Numbered from the stretch's first letter, positions 1 to 7,311 are shown. The stretch is 23,268 nt of DNA from an uncultured Bacillota bacterium (GCA_949282835.1 CASDQU010000104.1:1-23268); one strand, 5' to 3'. The notes: generated by a model not told the origin, from the sequence alone. Numbers and translations: made by a program.

Positions 1-181
1 ATATGCAATTCAGGCAGGAAGAGAAGTGAGAATTATGGTAAAACCTGAAGAGATTAACGACACTGATGCAATGTATCTTGCAAAGGATATAACAAAGCGA
101 ATTGAAGATGAAATGCAATATCCAGGTCAAATCAAAGTTGTAGTTATTCGCGAAAATAGATTTAGTGAAACAGCTAAATAA
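1..181 (+). CDS. rny: Ribonuclease Y, C-terminal end (partial)
   Basis: This is the last 59 residues of an open frame that enters from the left edge (first full codon at base 2, TAA at 179-181). It begins YAIQAGREVRIMVKPE and continues through KDITKRIEDEMQYPGQIKVVVIRE. This is the well-conserved C-terminal tail of RNase Y, the membrane-anchored endoribonuclease that starts mRNA decay in Bacillota. The KH and HD domains lie upstream, outside the window, so activity cannot be judged here. A strong terminator follows about 50 nt downstream, so the gene ends its own transcript. Identification rests on tail similarity recalled from the family; I see no sign of truncation at this end. Confidence 0.9.
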   Translation, partial: YAIQAGREVRIMVKPEEINDTDAMYLAKDITKRIEDEMQYPGQIKVVVIRENRFSETAK

Positions 182-227
182 TGCTAAAAATAAGTATTAA
201 ATAAATTCTCAATCAAGTTAATTTAAA

Positions 228-277
228 ATTAAAAAGAGTATAAAAATAAGCCAAATCTTAAATTATACTCTTTTTTA
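228..277 (+). terminator. Rho-independent terminator after rny
   Basis: An AT-rich stem is formed by AAAAAGAGTATAA (231-243) and TTATACTCTTTTT (263-275), with a loop of about 19 nt and a run of T at 271-276. The A-tract on the other side could also make it work on the minus strand, but no minus-strand gene arrives here. Confidence 0.75.
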
Positions 278-333
278 ATCTTCGATTTATAGATGGTTAA
301 ATCCATACAAAAAGTTAAAAATCTGCGCTGTAT

Positions 334-364
334 TTGACATATTTTTTGTCGAAAAAAATACATT
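334..364 (+). promoter_or_regulatory. Promoter of the 370-984 gene, probably leaderless
   Basis: A perfect -35 TTGACA lies at 334-339. The best-placed -10 is TACATT at 359-364 (19-nt spacer), which would start transcription at about 370-371, on the ATG. A TATAAT at 364-369 touches the ATG, but its spacer would be 24 nt and transcription would begin after the ATG. No Shine-Dalgarno sequence precedes the ATG. Weaker than the other three leaderless promoters in the window because of the long spacer. Confidence 0.5.
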
Positions 365-369
365 ATAAT

Positions 370-984
370 ATGGATTGGTTTATAAATTTTTTACAAGATA
401 ATTTTTCTAGTTGTGTATGGCTTGCAATTTTACTTGTAGCAATGATGCCAACTCTAGAAAGTAAAATTGCGATACCACTTGCTATGAATAGTGCGATTTG
501 GGCAGATAATTGTCTATCACCGATTTCTACTTTTTTCATTGCCGCTATTGGTTCAATAGTGCCGTCTATTTTTATAATTTTAATTATTAGAAAGCTCAAA
601 TCCAAAACTACAGGATTTATTACAAGCAAATTTTTTCAAAAATACTCTTCAAAAAGTCAAAAGGTAATCTTGCAATCATCAGATTTAAAAAAATATATAA
701 CTCTAGCTTGCTTTGTGGCAGTGCCGTTGCCGTTAACTGGTGTGTGGACAGGGAGTTTGATTACAGGACTTACCAATTTGAATATCAAATATAGTCTTAT
801 CGCTATATCAATAGGGGCATTTATAAGCGCGGCTGTGGTAACACTACTTTGTACAGTTTTTTCTAATTCTATTTCTTATATTTTGATGATTTCTATACTG
901 CTAATAATACTATTTCTTTTTGCCGATTTAATTATAGGATATTTAAAAGATATCAAAGTTAAACACAGAAGAAAGAAGTATTAA
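370..984 (+). CDS. Small multidrug-export-family membrane protein (COG2426 / PF06695)
   Basis: A 204-residue integral membrane protein. Family marks are MMPTLESKIAIPLAM (about residues 25-39), where family members have a Pro-x-x-Glu motif near the first helix, and AVPLPLTGVWTGSLITGL (about 117-134), the family's AVPLPGTGAWTG-like signature. Hydrophobic segments lie at about 15-39, 52-75, 111-134, 141-165 and 170-195, followed by a basic tail. The family is named putative small multidrug exporter, but its substrate is not established. I chose the ATG at 370. An in-frame TTG at 334 gives 12 more residues, but that TTG is the first three bases of a perfect -35 box and has no ribosome site. The gene is monocistronic, with terminators on both sides. 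Confidence 0.8.
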   Translation: MDWFINFLQDNFSSCVWLAILLVAMMPTLESKIAIPLAMNSAIWADNCLSPISTFFIAAIGSIVPSIFIILIIRKLKSKTTGFITSKFFQKYSSKSQKVILQSSDLKKYITLACFVAVPLPLTGVWTGSLITGLTNLNIKYSLIAISIGAFISAAVVTLLCTVFSNSISYILMISILLIILFLFADLIIGYLKDIKVKHRRKKY

Positions 985-992
985 TTTTTAAA

Positions 993-1025
993 AGAGCTTT
1001 ACCAAATTGGTAAAGTTTTTTTTTA
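993..1025 (+). terminator. Rho-independent terminator of the 370-984 gene
   Basis: CTTTACCAA (997-1005) pairs with TTGGTAAAG (1007-1015), followed by a run of about nine T from 1016. Strictly the central bases form the loop. The stem core CTTTACC/GGTAAAG recurs in the terminator at 2383-2416. Confidence 0.85.
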
Positions 1026-1073
1026 GTTGCCAAAATAATATGGCTATTATTTTTACTTTTTGAAAGTTTTTGT

Positions 1074-1105
1074 TATAATAATTATGAAGATAAATTTAAA
1101 AGGAT
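1074..1105 (+). promoter_or_regulatory. -10 box and ribosome binding site of the 1115-2383 gene
   Basis: TATAAT lies at 1074-1079. The matching -35 (TTTTAC, 1051-1056, 17-nt spacer) is poor. AAAGGA at 1098-1103 gives a Shine-Dalgarno site 11 nt before the ATG at 1115. This is the only complete plus-strand gene in the window with a recognisable ribosome site. A 23-codon reading frame starts at the ATG at 1084 and ends at 1155, overlapping the start of the main gene in another frame. Confidence 0.6.
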
Positions 1106-1114
1106 TAAAAATAT

Positions 1115-2383
1115 ATGCTAAATACTATATCCAAAAAAGAAATAGAAGCTCTTAATGAGCAAATTATTGCAGGAACAGATAATTCATTTGAATTTGAAAA
1201 AGGAAGATTTACAGACGTGATTATAAGCGCGCCTCATACCGCAAACCAAAGAAGAGAGGGCAAACTTAAATATATGGAGCCGTATTCTGGAGTTGTTGCC
1301 AAATTATTAAATAAATACTACGGTTATACCATTCTTTACAAATCAAAAGATTGTAATGACGATGCCAATTATGATAAGACTTCTCCATATAAAGAGTTTT
1401 TATATGAAAAGTGTAAAGAATTTAAACCTCTGATTGTCTTGGATCTACATTGTCTTTCTAAAGAAAAAGATTGTCAAATAAATTTAGGCACAAATTATGG
1501 CGCAACTCTTAATGACGATACCGAAATTCTTAATGATCTTATATTTAATCTTAAAAAATTTAATATAAAAAATATCAGCACTGATCATCCATTTTTTGCA
1601 ACTGATTATACAATAGCAAGTTCTATTTCTCGCGATATCAAAATCAAAGCTATTCAAATAGAAATGAATACCGGTTTTATATCTAAAAGAAAAAATATTT
1701 TAAAAGTTATCAAAGCTATTCATGCTTTTTGTCAGTCTTTGAGACGAAAGAATGTTGTTAGAAGTAGAAAGCTAAGTATAGAAAAGCTTAGAGATATAGA
1801 TAAAAGATTTTACAATTATCAAAGCTTAAATGACTTTGAATATGTAGCCGATGAGCCTAGAATTGTATTATCAGCTCCTCATGCTAAAGCAAGTTATCTT
1901 AATCAAAAAATTAAAGCTTCAGAAAGTATGTCTGGAAGTATATGTAAGCTTTTCTTTAAAGAATTTGGGTTTTCTGTAATTTATAAAAGTAAAGATAATG
2001 ATATTGATTATTTTAACACTCCTAAAAATGAATATAAAAACATATTATTTAAGAAAATTATAAAGTCCAATAAAACAAAACTATTTTTAGAAATACATAT
2101 TTTAAATGAAAATAGAATTCAAGATGTGACCATCTTTTTGCCTAAAAAATATGACCATGACACCTTATATCAGATTATCAACATTTTAAATAACAATCAT
2201 CTTGAACTTTTCTCAATCAATTCCATCTTTGATTCTACCAAGAAAACAAGAACAATTAATCAGGTTAGGGGAAAATGCTTTAAATTGCAATTATGTTTCA
2301 ATTATAGGCTGGTAAAAGACGATAAGTCATTAAAACGCGTTATAGCTGCTTTAAAAAACATCATTTCATTGTTTATTGAATAA
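1115..2383 (+). CDS. Tandem N-formylglutamate amidohydrolase-like protein, second copy degenerate
   Basis: A 422-residue, apparently soluble protein with no signal peptide. Residues 32-190 resemble the N-formylglutamate amidohydrolase fold (PF05013-like). Visible marks are SAPH (38-41), REGK (47-50), Glu55, DANYD (83-87), DLH (110-112) and QIEMN (181-185). Residues about 247-400 repeat the same layout: SAPH (253-256), Glu270 in SESMSG, YKSKD (290-294), EIH (326-328) and QLCFN (392-396). The second copy has lost REG, has Glu for Asp in DLH, and Cys for Glu in QIEMN, so it is probably inactive or has changed function. True HutG enzymes have one domain of about 270 residues. The real substrate is unknown; a Zn-dependent amidase is the nearest guess. 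No hut genes are nearby, and terminators isolate the gene. Confidence 0.6.
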   Translation: MLNTISKKEIEALNEQIIAGTDNSFEFEKGRFTDVIISAPHTANQRREGKLKYMEPYSGVVAKLLNKYYGYTILYKSKDCNDDANYDKTSPYKEFLYEKCKEFKPLIVLDLHCLSKEKDCQINLGTNYGATLNDDTEILNDLIFNLKKFNIKNISTDHPFFATDYTIASSISRDIKIKAIQIEMNTGFISKRKNILKVIKAIHAFCQSLRRKNVVRSRKLSIEKLRDIDKRFYNYQSLNDFEYVADEPRIVLSAPHAKASYLNQKIKASESMSGSICKLFFKEFGFSVIYKSKDNDIDYFNTPKNEYKNILFKKIIKSNKTKLFLEIHILNENRIQDVTIFLPKKYDHDTLYQIINILNNNHLELFSINSIFDSTKKTRTINQVRGKCFKLQLCFNYRLVKDDKSLKRVIAALKNIISLFIE

Positions 2384-2416
2384 AAAAACTTTACCACACT
2401 TGGTAAAGTTTTTTAT
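2383..2416. terminator. Bidirectional terminator between convergent genes
   Basis: AAAAAACTTTACCA (2383-2396), loop CACT, TGGTAAAGTTTTTT (2401-2414) is a perfect 14-bp inverted repeat with an A-tract on one side and a T-tract on the other. It can stop both the amidohydrolase-like gene and the PadR-like gene ending at 2422. Its stem core matches the terminator at 993-1025. Confidence 0.88.
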
Positions 2417-2421
2417 CAACA

Positions 2422-4101
2422 TTATTTCCAATATTTTATTAGTAAAAACCTCTTCAAATAATAGCGTATAGGCAATAGTACTAATATCATAAGCATTGGC
2501 AAAATCAAGGTTGTTGCATAAAGAGCAAAATTAGTTGTATTCAATCCAACTATGAAATTTAATCCTATAACAATGCCGCAACCCAAAACAAAATAAAGCC
2601 AAAGTTGCCACTGTGGAATCATTTGAGAAGGTAACCATCCTCTATATTTTTTATAATTATAGAATTTTATCAAAACATCTATAATCACGAGAGCAGGCAA
2701 TAAGATAAATAAGAAATTTGTATTAGAATTCAAATTGTCGCTTTGCATAAGCGAAATAAACAAAATAGCAGAAAATGTTGCGCTTAATAAAAATATAAAC
2801 AAAGATAGGTAAAGATATAATTTATTGGTATTATGTTCATTTTTCTCTGCTGGTTTTTTATATACATTAAAGGAAATATTTTGATCATTGTAAAAAGATT
2901 TTAAATCGTTATAATCATATAAGGCATCTTCTCTAATCTCTTTATTTTCGCTGTTAGATCTTGAATATAATTTAGAAAGAATTTCTTTATGTGATGGATC
3001 GATACTTCTATCTCGTTTTGGAGCGGGGAGTTTTGTCTCTTTGCTTGAAGTATATTCAGGTATGATTTTCAATCTAGGAGGTTCAATTTTTCTTGCCTTT
3101 TCAACAGATTCGGCATCAATGCGCCTCGTAATAAACTTGCCATCATCAGGATGAGGCTCTTGCGGAGGTTGATTTTGATTAGTGGCAGGGAATCTCTGTG
3201 CCATGTGTCTTGAATAGTCATATGTATTATTTTTTTGATAGGATGAATCTTTATTTTCAATCGCAGATTTAAAGTCTTCTATGCTTGCTTTTGTTCTTTC
3301 ATTAGACTGGGTCAAAGAATCAGTTGCCACCATAGAAATTTGATCTTCGGCAAAACTTCTCTTTTTGCGATATTTATTTATATCTTTAGAAATATCATAA
3401 ATTCTTTTATTATACTCATCAACATCTTTTGAAGATATAAAGACCGCATCGTCTTTTTGTGGTTCTTCTTTCGGCTCTTCTTGAATTTGATGAGTTGTAG
3501 AAATTAATTCATCTTTGTCAAGATTTTCTTCTTCAAATTTCTCTTGTTCGTCTAGGATATTTGTTTCTAAAGCTTCTGTTTGAGAAGATAATATATTTTG
3601 TTCAACCTCTTTAATTTCGGTTTGATTTTTGTCTTTGTTTTCACTTGAAGAAGGGTCTAAATCAGAGAAATCAAAATAGTCATTAGTATCCACTTCTTCC
3701 TCATCGTTTTCTTCTTCAAAAGTTTCATTGATAGGGGATTGTTGAACATTAGAAATAACATTCTGATTAGAAGCGTCTTCGCTTCCATCATTAAAATCTC
3801 TAAAAACATCAATATTGTTTCTATCAAAATAATCCTTTAAATCACCATAAAATCGGCGTCCACTTTCAGTAATAGAATAATATTTTCTATTAGGCCCTAA
3901 ATCACTGCTTTGAAGATATGAGGAAACATACCCTTGTTTTTCCATTCTAGTCAAGTTAGAATAAACACTTGGCTTTTTTAAGTTTATTCTACCATTGCTA
4001 CGATTATTTATTTCACTAATAAAATCAAGCCCATAGAAATCTCTTTCTAATAAGCAATTCAAAATAAGGAAGGATAGTTGTCCTTTAGCATATAAATCCA
4101 T
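2422..4101 (-). CDS. PadR-family regulator with a C-terminal membrane region
   Basis: A 559-residue protein. Residues 1-92 are a PadR winged helix: GQLSFLIL, YGLDFISEI, KPSVYSNLTRMEKQGYV and a GPNRKYYSITESGR wing. PadR proteins are normally about 100-180 residues. Here a long acidic, Asn/Gln/Glu-rich linker, probably disordered (about 95-420), joins the DNA-binding part to a hydrophobic end. Four likely membrane helices lie at about 428-453, 462-481, 499-520 and 524-546, with a basic tail. This suggests a membrane-tethered transcription factor that senses something at the membrane or is freed by proteolysis. The start at 4101 has a GAGG site and a sigma-A promoter. It is divergent from the YgjP-like gene and may repress itself. 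The targets are unknown. Confidence 0.75.
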   Translation of the reverse strand: MDLYAKGQLSFLILNCLLERDFYGLDFISEINNRSNGRINLKKPSVYSNLTRMEKQGYVSSYLQSSDLGPNRKYYSITESGRRFYGDLKDYFDRNNIDVFRDFNDGSEDASNQNVISNVQQSPINETFEEENDEEEVDTNDYFDFSDLDPSSSENKDKNQTEIKEVEQNILSSQTEALETNILDEQEKFEEENLDKDELISTTHQIQEEPKEEPQKDDAVFISSKDVDEYNKRIYDISKDINKYRKKRSFAEDQISMVATDSLTQSNERTKASIEDFKSAIENKDSSYQKNNTYDYSRHMAQRFPATNQNQPPQEPHPDDGKFITRRIDAESVEKARKIEPPRLKIIPEYTSSKETKLPAPKRDRSIDPSHKEILSKLYSRSNSENKEIREDALYDYNDLKSFYNDQNISFNVYKKPAEKNEHNTNKLYLYLSLFIFLLSATFSAILFISLMQSDNLNSNTNFLFILLPALVIIDVLIKFYNYKKYRGWLPSQMIPQWQLWLYFVLGCGIVIGLNFIVGLNTTNFALYATTLILPMLMILVLLPIRYYLKRFLLIKYWK

Positions 4102-4108
4102 ATTTTTA

Positions 4109-4150
4109 CCTCGTTATTATGATTATAATCGAATATATAATCTTAGTCAA
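4109..4150 (-). promoter_or_regulatory. Promoter and RBS of the PadR-like gene, possible operator
   Basis: Read on the minus strand: -35 TTGACT (4150-4145), 17-nt spacer, -10 TATAAT (4127-4122), start near 4115, GAGG at 4112-4109, then ATG at 4101. The -10 region forms an imperfect dyad, ATTATA-N8-TATAAT (4122-4141), the sort of spaced inverted repeat PadR proteins bind. Because it overlaps the -10 box, autorepression is plausible but not shown. Confidence 0.8.
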
Positions 4151-4203
4151 CAAAATTCGGCAATTTTTAAAAAGCTATTATGCAATACATACTAGTGAAA
4201 TAT

Positions 4204-4232
4204 TTGTCAAATATTGACTAATTTGATATAAT
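4204..4232 (+). promoter_or_regulatory. Leaderless sigma-A promoter of the YgjP-like gene
   Basis: -35 TTGTCA (4204-4209), 17-nt spacer, -10 TATAAT (4227-4232). Only five bases separate the -10 from the ATG at 4238, so transcription should begin on or next to the A of the start codon. There is no Shine-Dalgarno sequence. A dyad GTCAA-ATA-TTGAC (4206-4218) overlaps the -35 box and could be an operator. Confidence 0.8.
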
Positions 4233-4237
4233 TAAAA

Positions 4238-4819
4238 ATGATAACTATTCGAAAAGGTGAATATAAAAATATAACAATAACAATAAAAAGCAATGGAGAA
4301 GTCTTTGTAAATGCACCTAAAAGAACAAGCGAAAGGGAAGTGCTAAATTTTATCAAACAAAAACAAGATTGGATTGATAGAAATATAGATAAAATTAAGC
4401 TATATAAGAGTTTATATAATAAATTTGATTTTGATAAATATGTATATAAAAACCTGCAAAAATTTGAGGTGAGTAACAATAAAGAATTTTACAATAAAAC
4501 ATTTATAGAATATATAACACCTTTAGTTAAAAGCATTTCATCAAAAATAGGCTTAAACAGCTCTAAGATAATAAAAACAAATTCTAAGAGAATGTGGGGC
4601 AGTATGAATAATAAAAAAGAAATGCATCTTAACTGGAAATTGATTATATTGCCTGAAAAACTTATAGAATATGTAATCGTTCACGAATTATGCCATATAA
4701 AACATTTAAATCACTCTAAATATTTTTGGCAAGAAGTGTCAAAATATCTACCAGATTATAAAACAAGAAAAAAGGAGTTAAAAAAATACAGTTTTATTTT
4801 GACTAATTTGCTTTTATAG
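4238..4819 (+). CDS. YgjP-like zinc metallopeptidase (DUF45 / PF01863)
   Basis: A 193-residue protein of the YgjP/SprT-like group. The zinc-binding motif HELCH lies at 149-153, with the following LNHSKYFW (157-164) supplying the third ligand, His159. The family's RWGSC-like motif appears as RMWGSM (118-123), followed by LNWKLIILP. No signal peptide or membrane segment is seen, so it is cytoplasmic. The family averages about 230 residues; this one is short in the middle (around 60-85). Its biological substrate is not established. The start at 4238 is fixed by the promoter, whose -10 ends five bases before the ATG, so the mRNA is probably leaderless. It is divergent from the PadR-like gene and convergent with the unknown gene at 5029-5988. 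Confidence 0.85.
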   Translation: MITIRKGEYKNITITIKSNGEVFVNAPKRTSEREVLNFIKQKQDWIDRNIDKIKLYKSLYNKFDFDKYVYKNLQKFEVSNNKEFYNKTFIEYITPLVKSISSKIGLNSSKIIKTNSKRMWGSMNNKKEMHLNWKLIILPEKLIEYVIVHELCHIKHLNHSKYFWQEVSKYLPDYKTRKKELKKYSFILTNLLL

Positions 4820-4896
4820 TGTAGGGCGATTTCTTTAAAAAGAAGGTATTTACTAAAAGGGGTGTTTGTTTAGAGGATATGTTAATAAAAAAATGC

Positions 4897-4972
4897 GCTA
4901 GTATGCAGACTTATTATCTATGCGTAAAACACAAGTTTTACGCATAGATGACTGCATACTAGCTTTATTTTT
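4897..4972. terminator. Very long two-part hairpin, probable bidirectional terminator
   Basis: The outer arms GCTAGTATGCAG (4897-4908) and CTGCATACTAGC (4952-4963) form 12 perfect pairs. An internal loop of 9 and 4 nt follows, then the inner arms CTATGCGTAAAAC (4918-4930) and GTTTTACGCATAG (4935-4947) form 13 perfect pairs around the loop ACAA. T-rich bases follow on the plus strand (4964-4972), and seven A precede it at 4887-4893, giving a T-run on the minus strand. It lies between the convergent ygjP-like and unknown genes. It is much longer than an ordinary terminator, so a small RNA or a relict mobile repeat is also possible. Confidence 0.65.
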
Positions 4973-5028
4973 ACAACTATTTTATTATTTTTTAATAACT
5001 TTTATCTTTCCGAATAATTAAGATGATT

Positions 5029-5988
5029 TTATTTACTTATAATTGTGCTCATCATTTTATTAAATCCTATTCCATTATTTTGACATGTAATATCTTTAAA
5101 TATTGATTTATCATTAGTTATCGATTTAACATCTTTTAAGCTTTTAATTGAAATATAATTAACAATTTTCATAAATACTTTATAGATATCTTGACCGTCA
5201 TATAATTCATTTGGAATACTACATAAAACACTTTCCATAAAAATTTGATTTGCACCATATGAATTTGCATTATAAAATAAATAGTTAAATATTTTCAGCA
5301 TTTTAATAAAATTCTCGCCTACTTCATTTATCTTATTTTGAAGCACTTCAATTCTCTTATCAAAATTGATATCAATAAAACCTTTTTTCTTGCCAGCAAA
5401 ATATTTGAAATTAACATTGTCGTAACTAACCAAATAGATAACTATCTTGGTATTAGCTCCAAAATCATCTTTGCCAATGATTTCAAGCTTATTATTATTC
5501 AAATAAATTAAGCTTGTTTCTGTTAAAAAATTTGCCATTGCATATTGCATATCTTCTGTTAAATTATAAATATTATATTTTGTTGGATCAAACTTAAAAT
5601 GCTCCATTCTTTCAAGTTCTTTTTTCTTTTTTCTTTTTCTTCTGCGCTTTTTGAGTATGGTTTTACGATTTTGCCAAGCCCATTTTAAGCGTTCTTTAAA
5701 GTTTTTCCATACATTAGTTTTTTGCTGCGTGTTAAGCTGTAATTGTGGACTATTAACACCTAAAAAATATACTAATAAAGAATTATCAATAATAGCTCCA
5801 GTTACAAGTTCATTAGCAGGCTGCAAAACAACATTTTTAATTGAAATATAAGAAATCTTTTCAGAAAGTTTGGCTACACTCTCTGCGACAAGACTATTAA
5901 CTATCTTATTAATTTGCTTGATATATTTCTTATTTTCTTGATTTGCAATATTATTTATAAGTTCCTTTGATACTTCAATTTTGGCCAT
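5029..5988 (-). CDS. Unknown protein with a polybasic segment, downstream of serS
   Basis: A 319-residue protein I do not recognise. It has no signal peptide or membrane helix. Residues about 96-127 are Trp-, Lys- and Arg-rich, ending in KKRRRKRKKKK, which could bind RNA, DNA or acidic phospholipid. The C-terminal half (about 195-300) has a pattern seen in nucleotidyltransferase-fold proteins: a hydrophobic strand, FIDINF, a long helix with FIKMLKIFNYLF, then IFMESVLCSIPNEL. A typical catalytic GS...SDxD signature is not visible; the closest stretch is GAIIDNSLLVYF (about 65-76), which lacks the Asp pair. If the fold is right, the protein would be a catalytically dead member. The start is set by AAGGA ahead of the ATG at 5988. 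It lies 31 nt after serS and is probably co-transcribed with it. Confidence 0.6.
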   Translation of the reverse strand: MAKIEVSKELINNIANQENKKYIKQINKIVNSLVAESVAKLSEKISYISIKNVVLQPANELVTGAIIDNSLLVYFLGVNSPQLQLNTQQKTNVWKNFKERLKWAWQNRKTILKKRRRKRKKKKELERMEHFKFDPTKYNIYNLTEDMQYAMANFLTETSLIYLNNNKLEIIGKDDFGANTKIVIYLVSYDNVNFKYFAGKKKGFIDINFDKRIEVLQNKINEVGENFIKMLKIFNYLFYNANSYGANQIFMESVLCSIPNELYDGQDIYKVFMKIVNYISIKSLKDVKSITNDKSIFKDITCQNNGIGFNKMMSTIISK

Positions 5989-6019
5989 ATCTAATTCCTT
6001 TTATATCAACTTTTTTGTT

Positions 6020-7306
6020 TTATTTAATAGGCACAATCTTGTCTTTTCCACCCATATAAGGTCTTAAAGCTTTTGGGATATTGACACTTCCATCAGCATT
6101 CAAGTTATTCTCTAAAAGCGCAATTAATGCTCTTGTAGAAGCAAGCACTGTATTATTTAAAGTGTGCAAATAATAAGTTCCTTTTTCGCCTTTAGCCCTA
6201 ATGCCAAGACGCCTTGCTTGAGCATCGCCAAGAGTCGAACATGAGCCAACTTCGAAATATTTTTTCTGTCTTGGACTCCAAGCTTCTACATCACAGCTTT
6301 TAACTTTTAAGTCTGCAAGATCGCCACTGCAACATTCAAGCGTTCTAACTGGTATATTTAAATTTTGGAAAATCTCAACTGTGTATTTCCACATTTTATT
6401 ATACCAAGCCATTGAATCTTCTGGTTTACAGATAACTATCATTTCTTGTTTTTCAAACTGATGTACGCGATAAATACCTCTCTCTTCAATTCCATGAGCG
6501 CCAACTTCCTTTCTAAAGCATGGACTATAAGAGGTCATTGTAATAGGAAGACTTTCTTCTTTGATAATTTGGTCTTTAAACTTGCCAATCATTGAATGTT
6601 CACTAGTGCCAATAAGGAATAAATCTTCTCCTTCGATTTTATACATCATTGCATTCATTTCGGCAAAACTCATTACGCCATTTACTACATCACTTCTAAT
6701 CATAAATGGAGGTATACAATAAGTAAATCCCTGATTAATCATATAATCCCGGCCATAATTAATCATTGCGGTAACCAATCTTGCTGAGTCTCCAATTAAA
6801 TAATAAAACCCATTTCCGCTTGTCCTGCCAGCACTATCTTTATCTAATCCGCCTAATCTATTTAAAATATCGGCATGATATGGAATTTCAAAATCTGGAA
6901 CAATAGGTTCTCCGAATTTTTCCAATTCGACATTTTCACTATCATCTTTTCCAATAGGAACATCGTCTGCGATGATATTTGGAATTGTCATCATAAGTTT
7001 TTTTAATTCTAACGAAAGAGCTGCTTCTTCCTTCTCAATATCGCCAATTCTAATATTATTTGCCTGAACTTTCGATTTTAACCCATTGGCCTCTTCTATT
7101 TTTTTCTCTTTCATTAAAAGTCCAATTTGACTACTTAAAGAGTTACGGCTTGATCTAAGATTATCTCCTTCCTTTTTTAATTCTCTAATTTTCTCATCTA
7201 ATTTTATAATTTCATCAACATTCTTAAGTTTTTCATTTTGAAATTTTTTCTTGATATTTTCTTTTACTAATTCTGGATTTGTTCTAATCAAATTTATGTC
7301 TATCAT
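6020..7306 (-). CDS. serS: Seryl-tRNA synthetase
   Basis: A 428-residue class II synthetase that charges tRNA-Ser (and tRNA-Sec where present) in the cytoplasm. Residues about 1-110 form the long antiparallel coiled coil that grips the tRNA long arm (MIDINLIRTNPELVKENI, then Lys/Glu-rich heptads). Motif 2 is FRKEVGAHGIEERGIYRVHQF and motif 3 ends in NNTVLASTRALIALLEN. Length is normal for bacteria. The ATG at 7306 has an AAGGAGA site and a good sigma-A promoter, with a leader of roughly 15 nt and no room for a T-box. The unknown gene at 5029-5988 follows at 31 nt. No unusual residues seen. Confidence 0.97.
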   Translation of the reverse strand: MIDINLIRTNPELVKENIKKKFQNEKLKNVDEIIKLDEKIRELKKEGDNLRSSRNSLSSQIGLLMKEKKIEEANGLKSKVQANNIRIGDIEKEEAALSLELKKLMMTIPNIIADDVPIGKDDSENVELEKFGEPIVPDFEIPYHADILNRLGGLDKDSAGRTSGNGFYYLIGDSARLVTAMINYGRDYMINQGFTYCIPPFMIRSDVVNGVMSFAEMNAMMYKIEGEDLFLIGTSEHSMIGKFKDQIIKEESLPITMTSYSPCFRKEVGAHGIEERGIYRVHQFEKQEMIVICKPEDSMAWYNKMWKYTVEIFQNLNIPVRTLECCSGDLADLKVKSCDVEAWSPRQKKYFEVGSCSTLGDAQARRLGIRAKGEKGTYYLHTLNNTVLASTRALIALLENNLNADGSVNIPKALRPYMGGKDKIVPIK

Positions 7307-7311
7307 ACTTG

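Noticed and set aside
334..369. TTG-initiated N-terminal extension of the 370-984 membrane protein
   Set aside because: The TTG is part of a perfect TTGACA -35 box, has no Shine-Dalgarno site, and lies upstream of the predicted transcription start.
4207..4479. Antisense 90-codon open frame over the YgjP-like gene
   Set aside because: It is a shadow of the real gene, rich in low-complexity Leu/Ser/Phe/Ile, and the plus-strand frame carries a clear HELCH zinc site.
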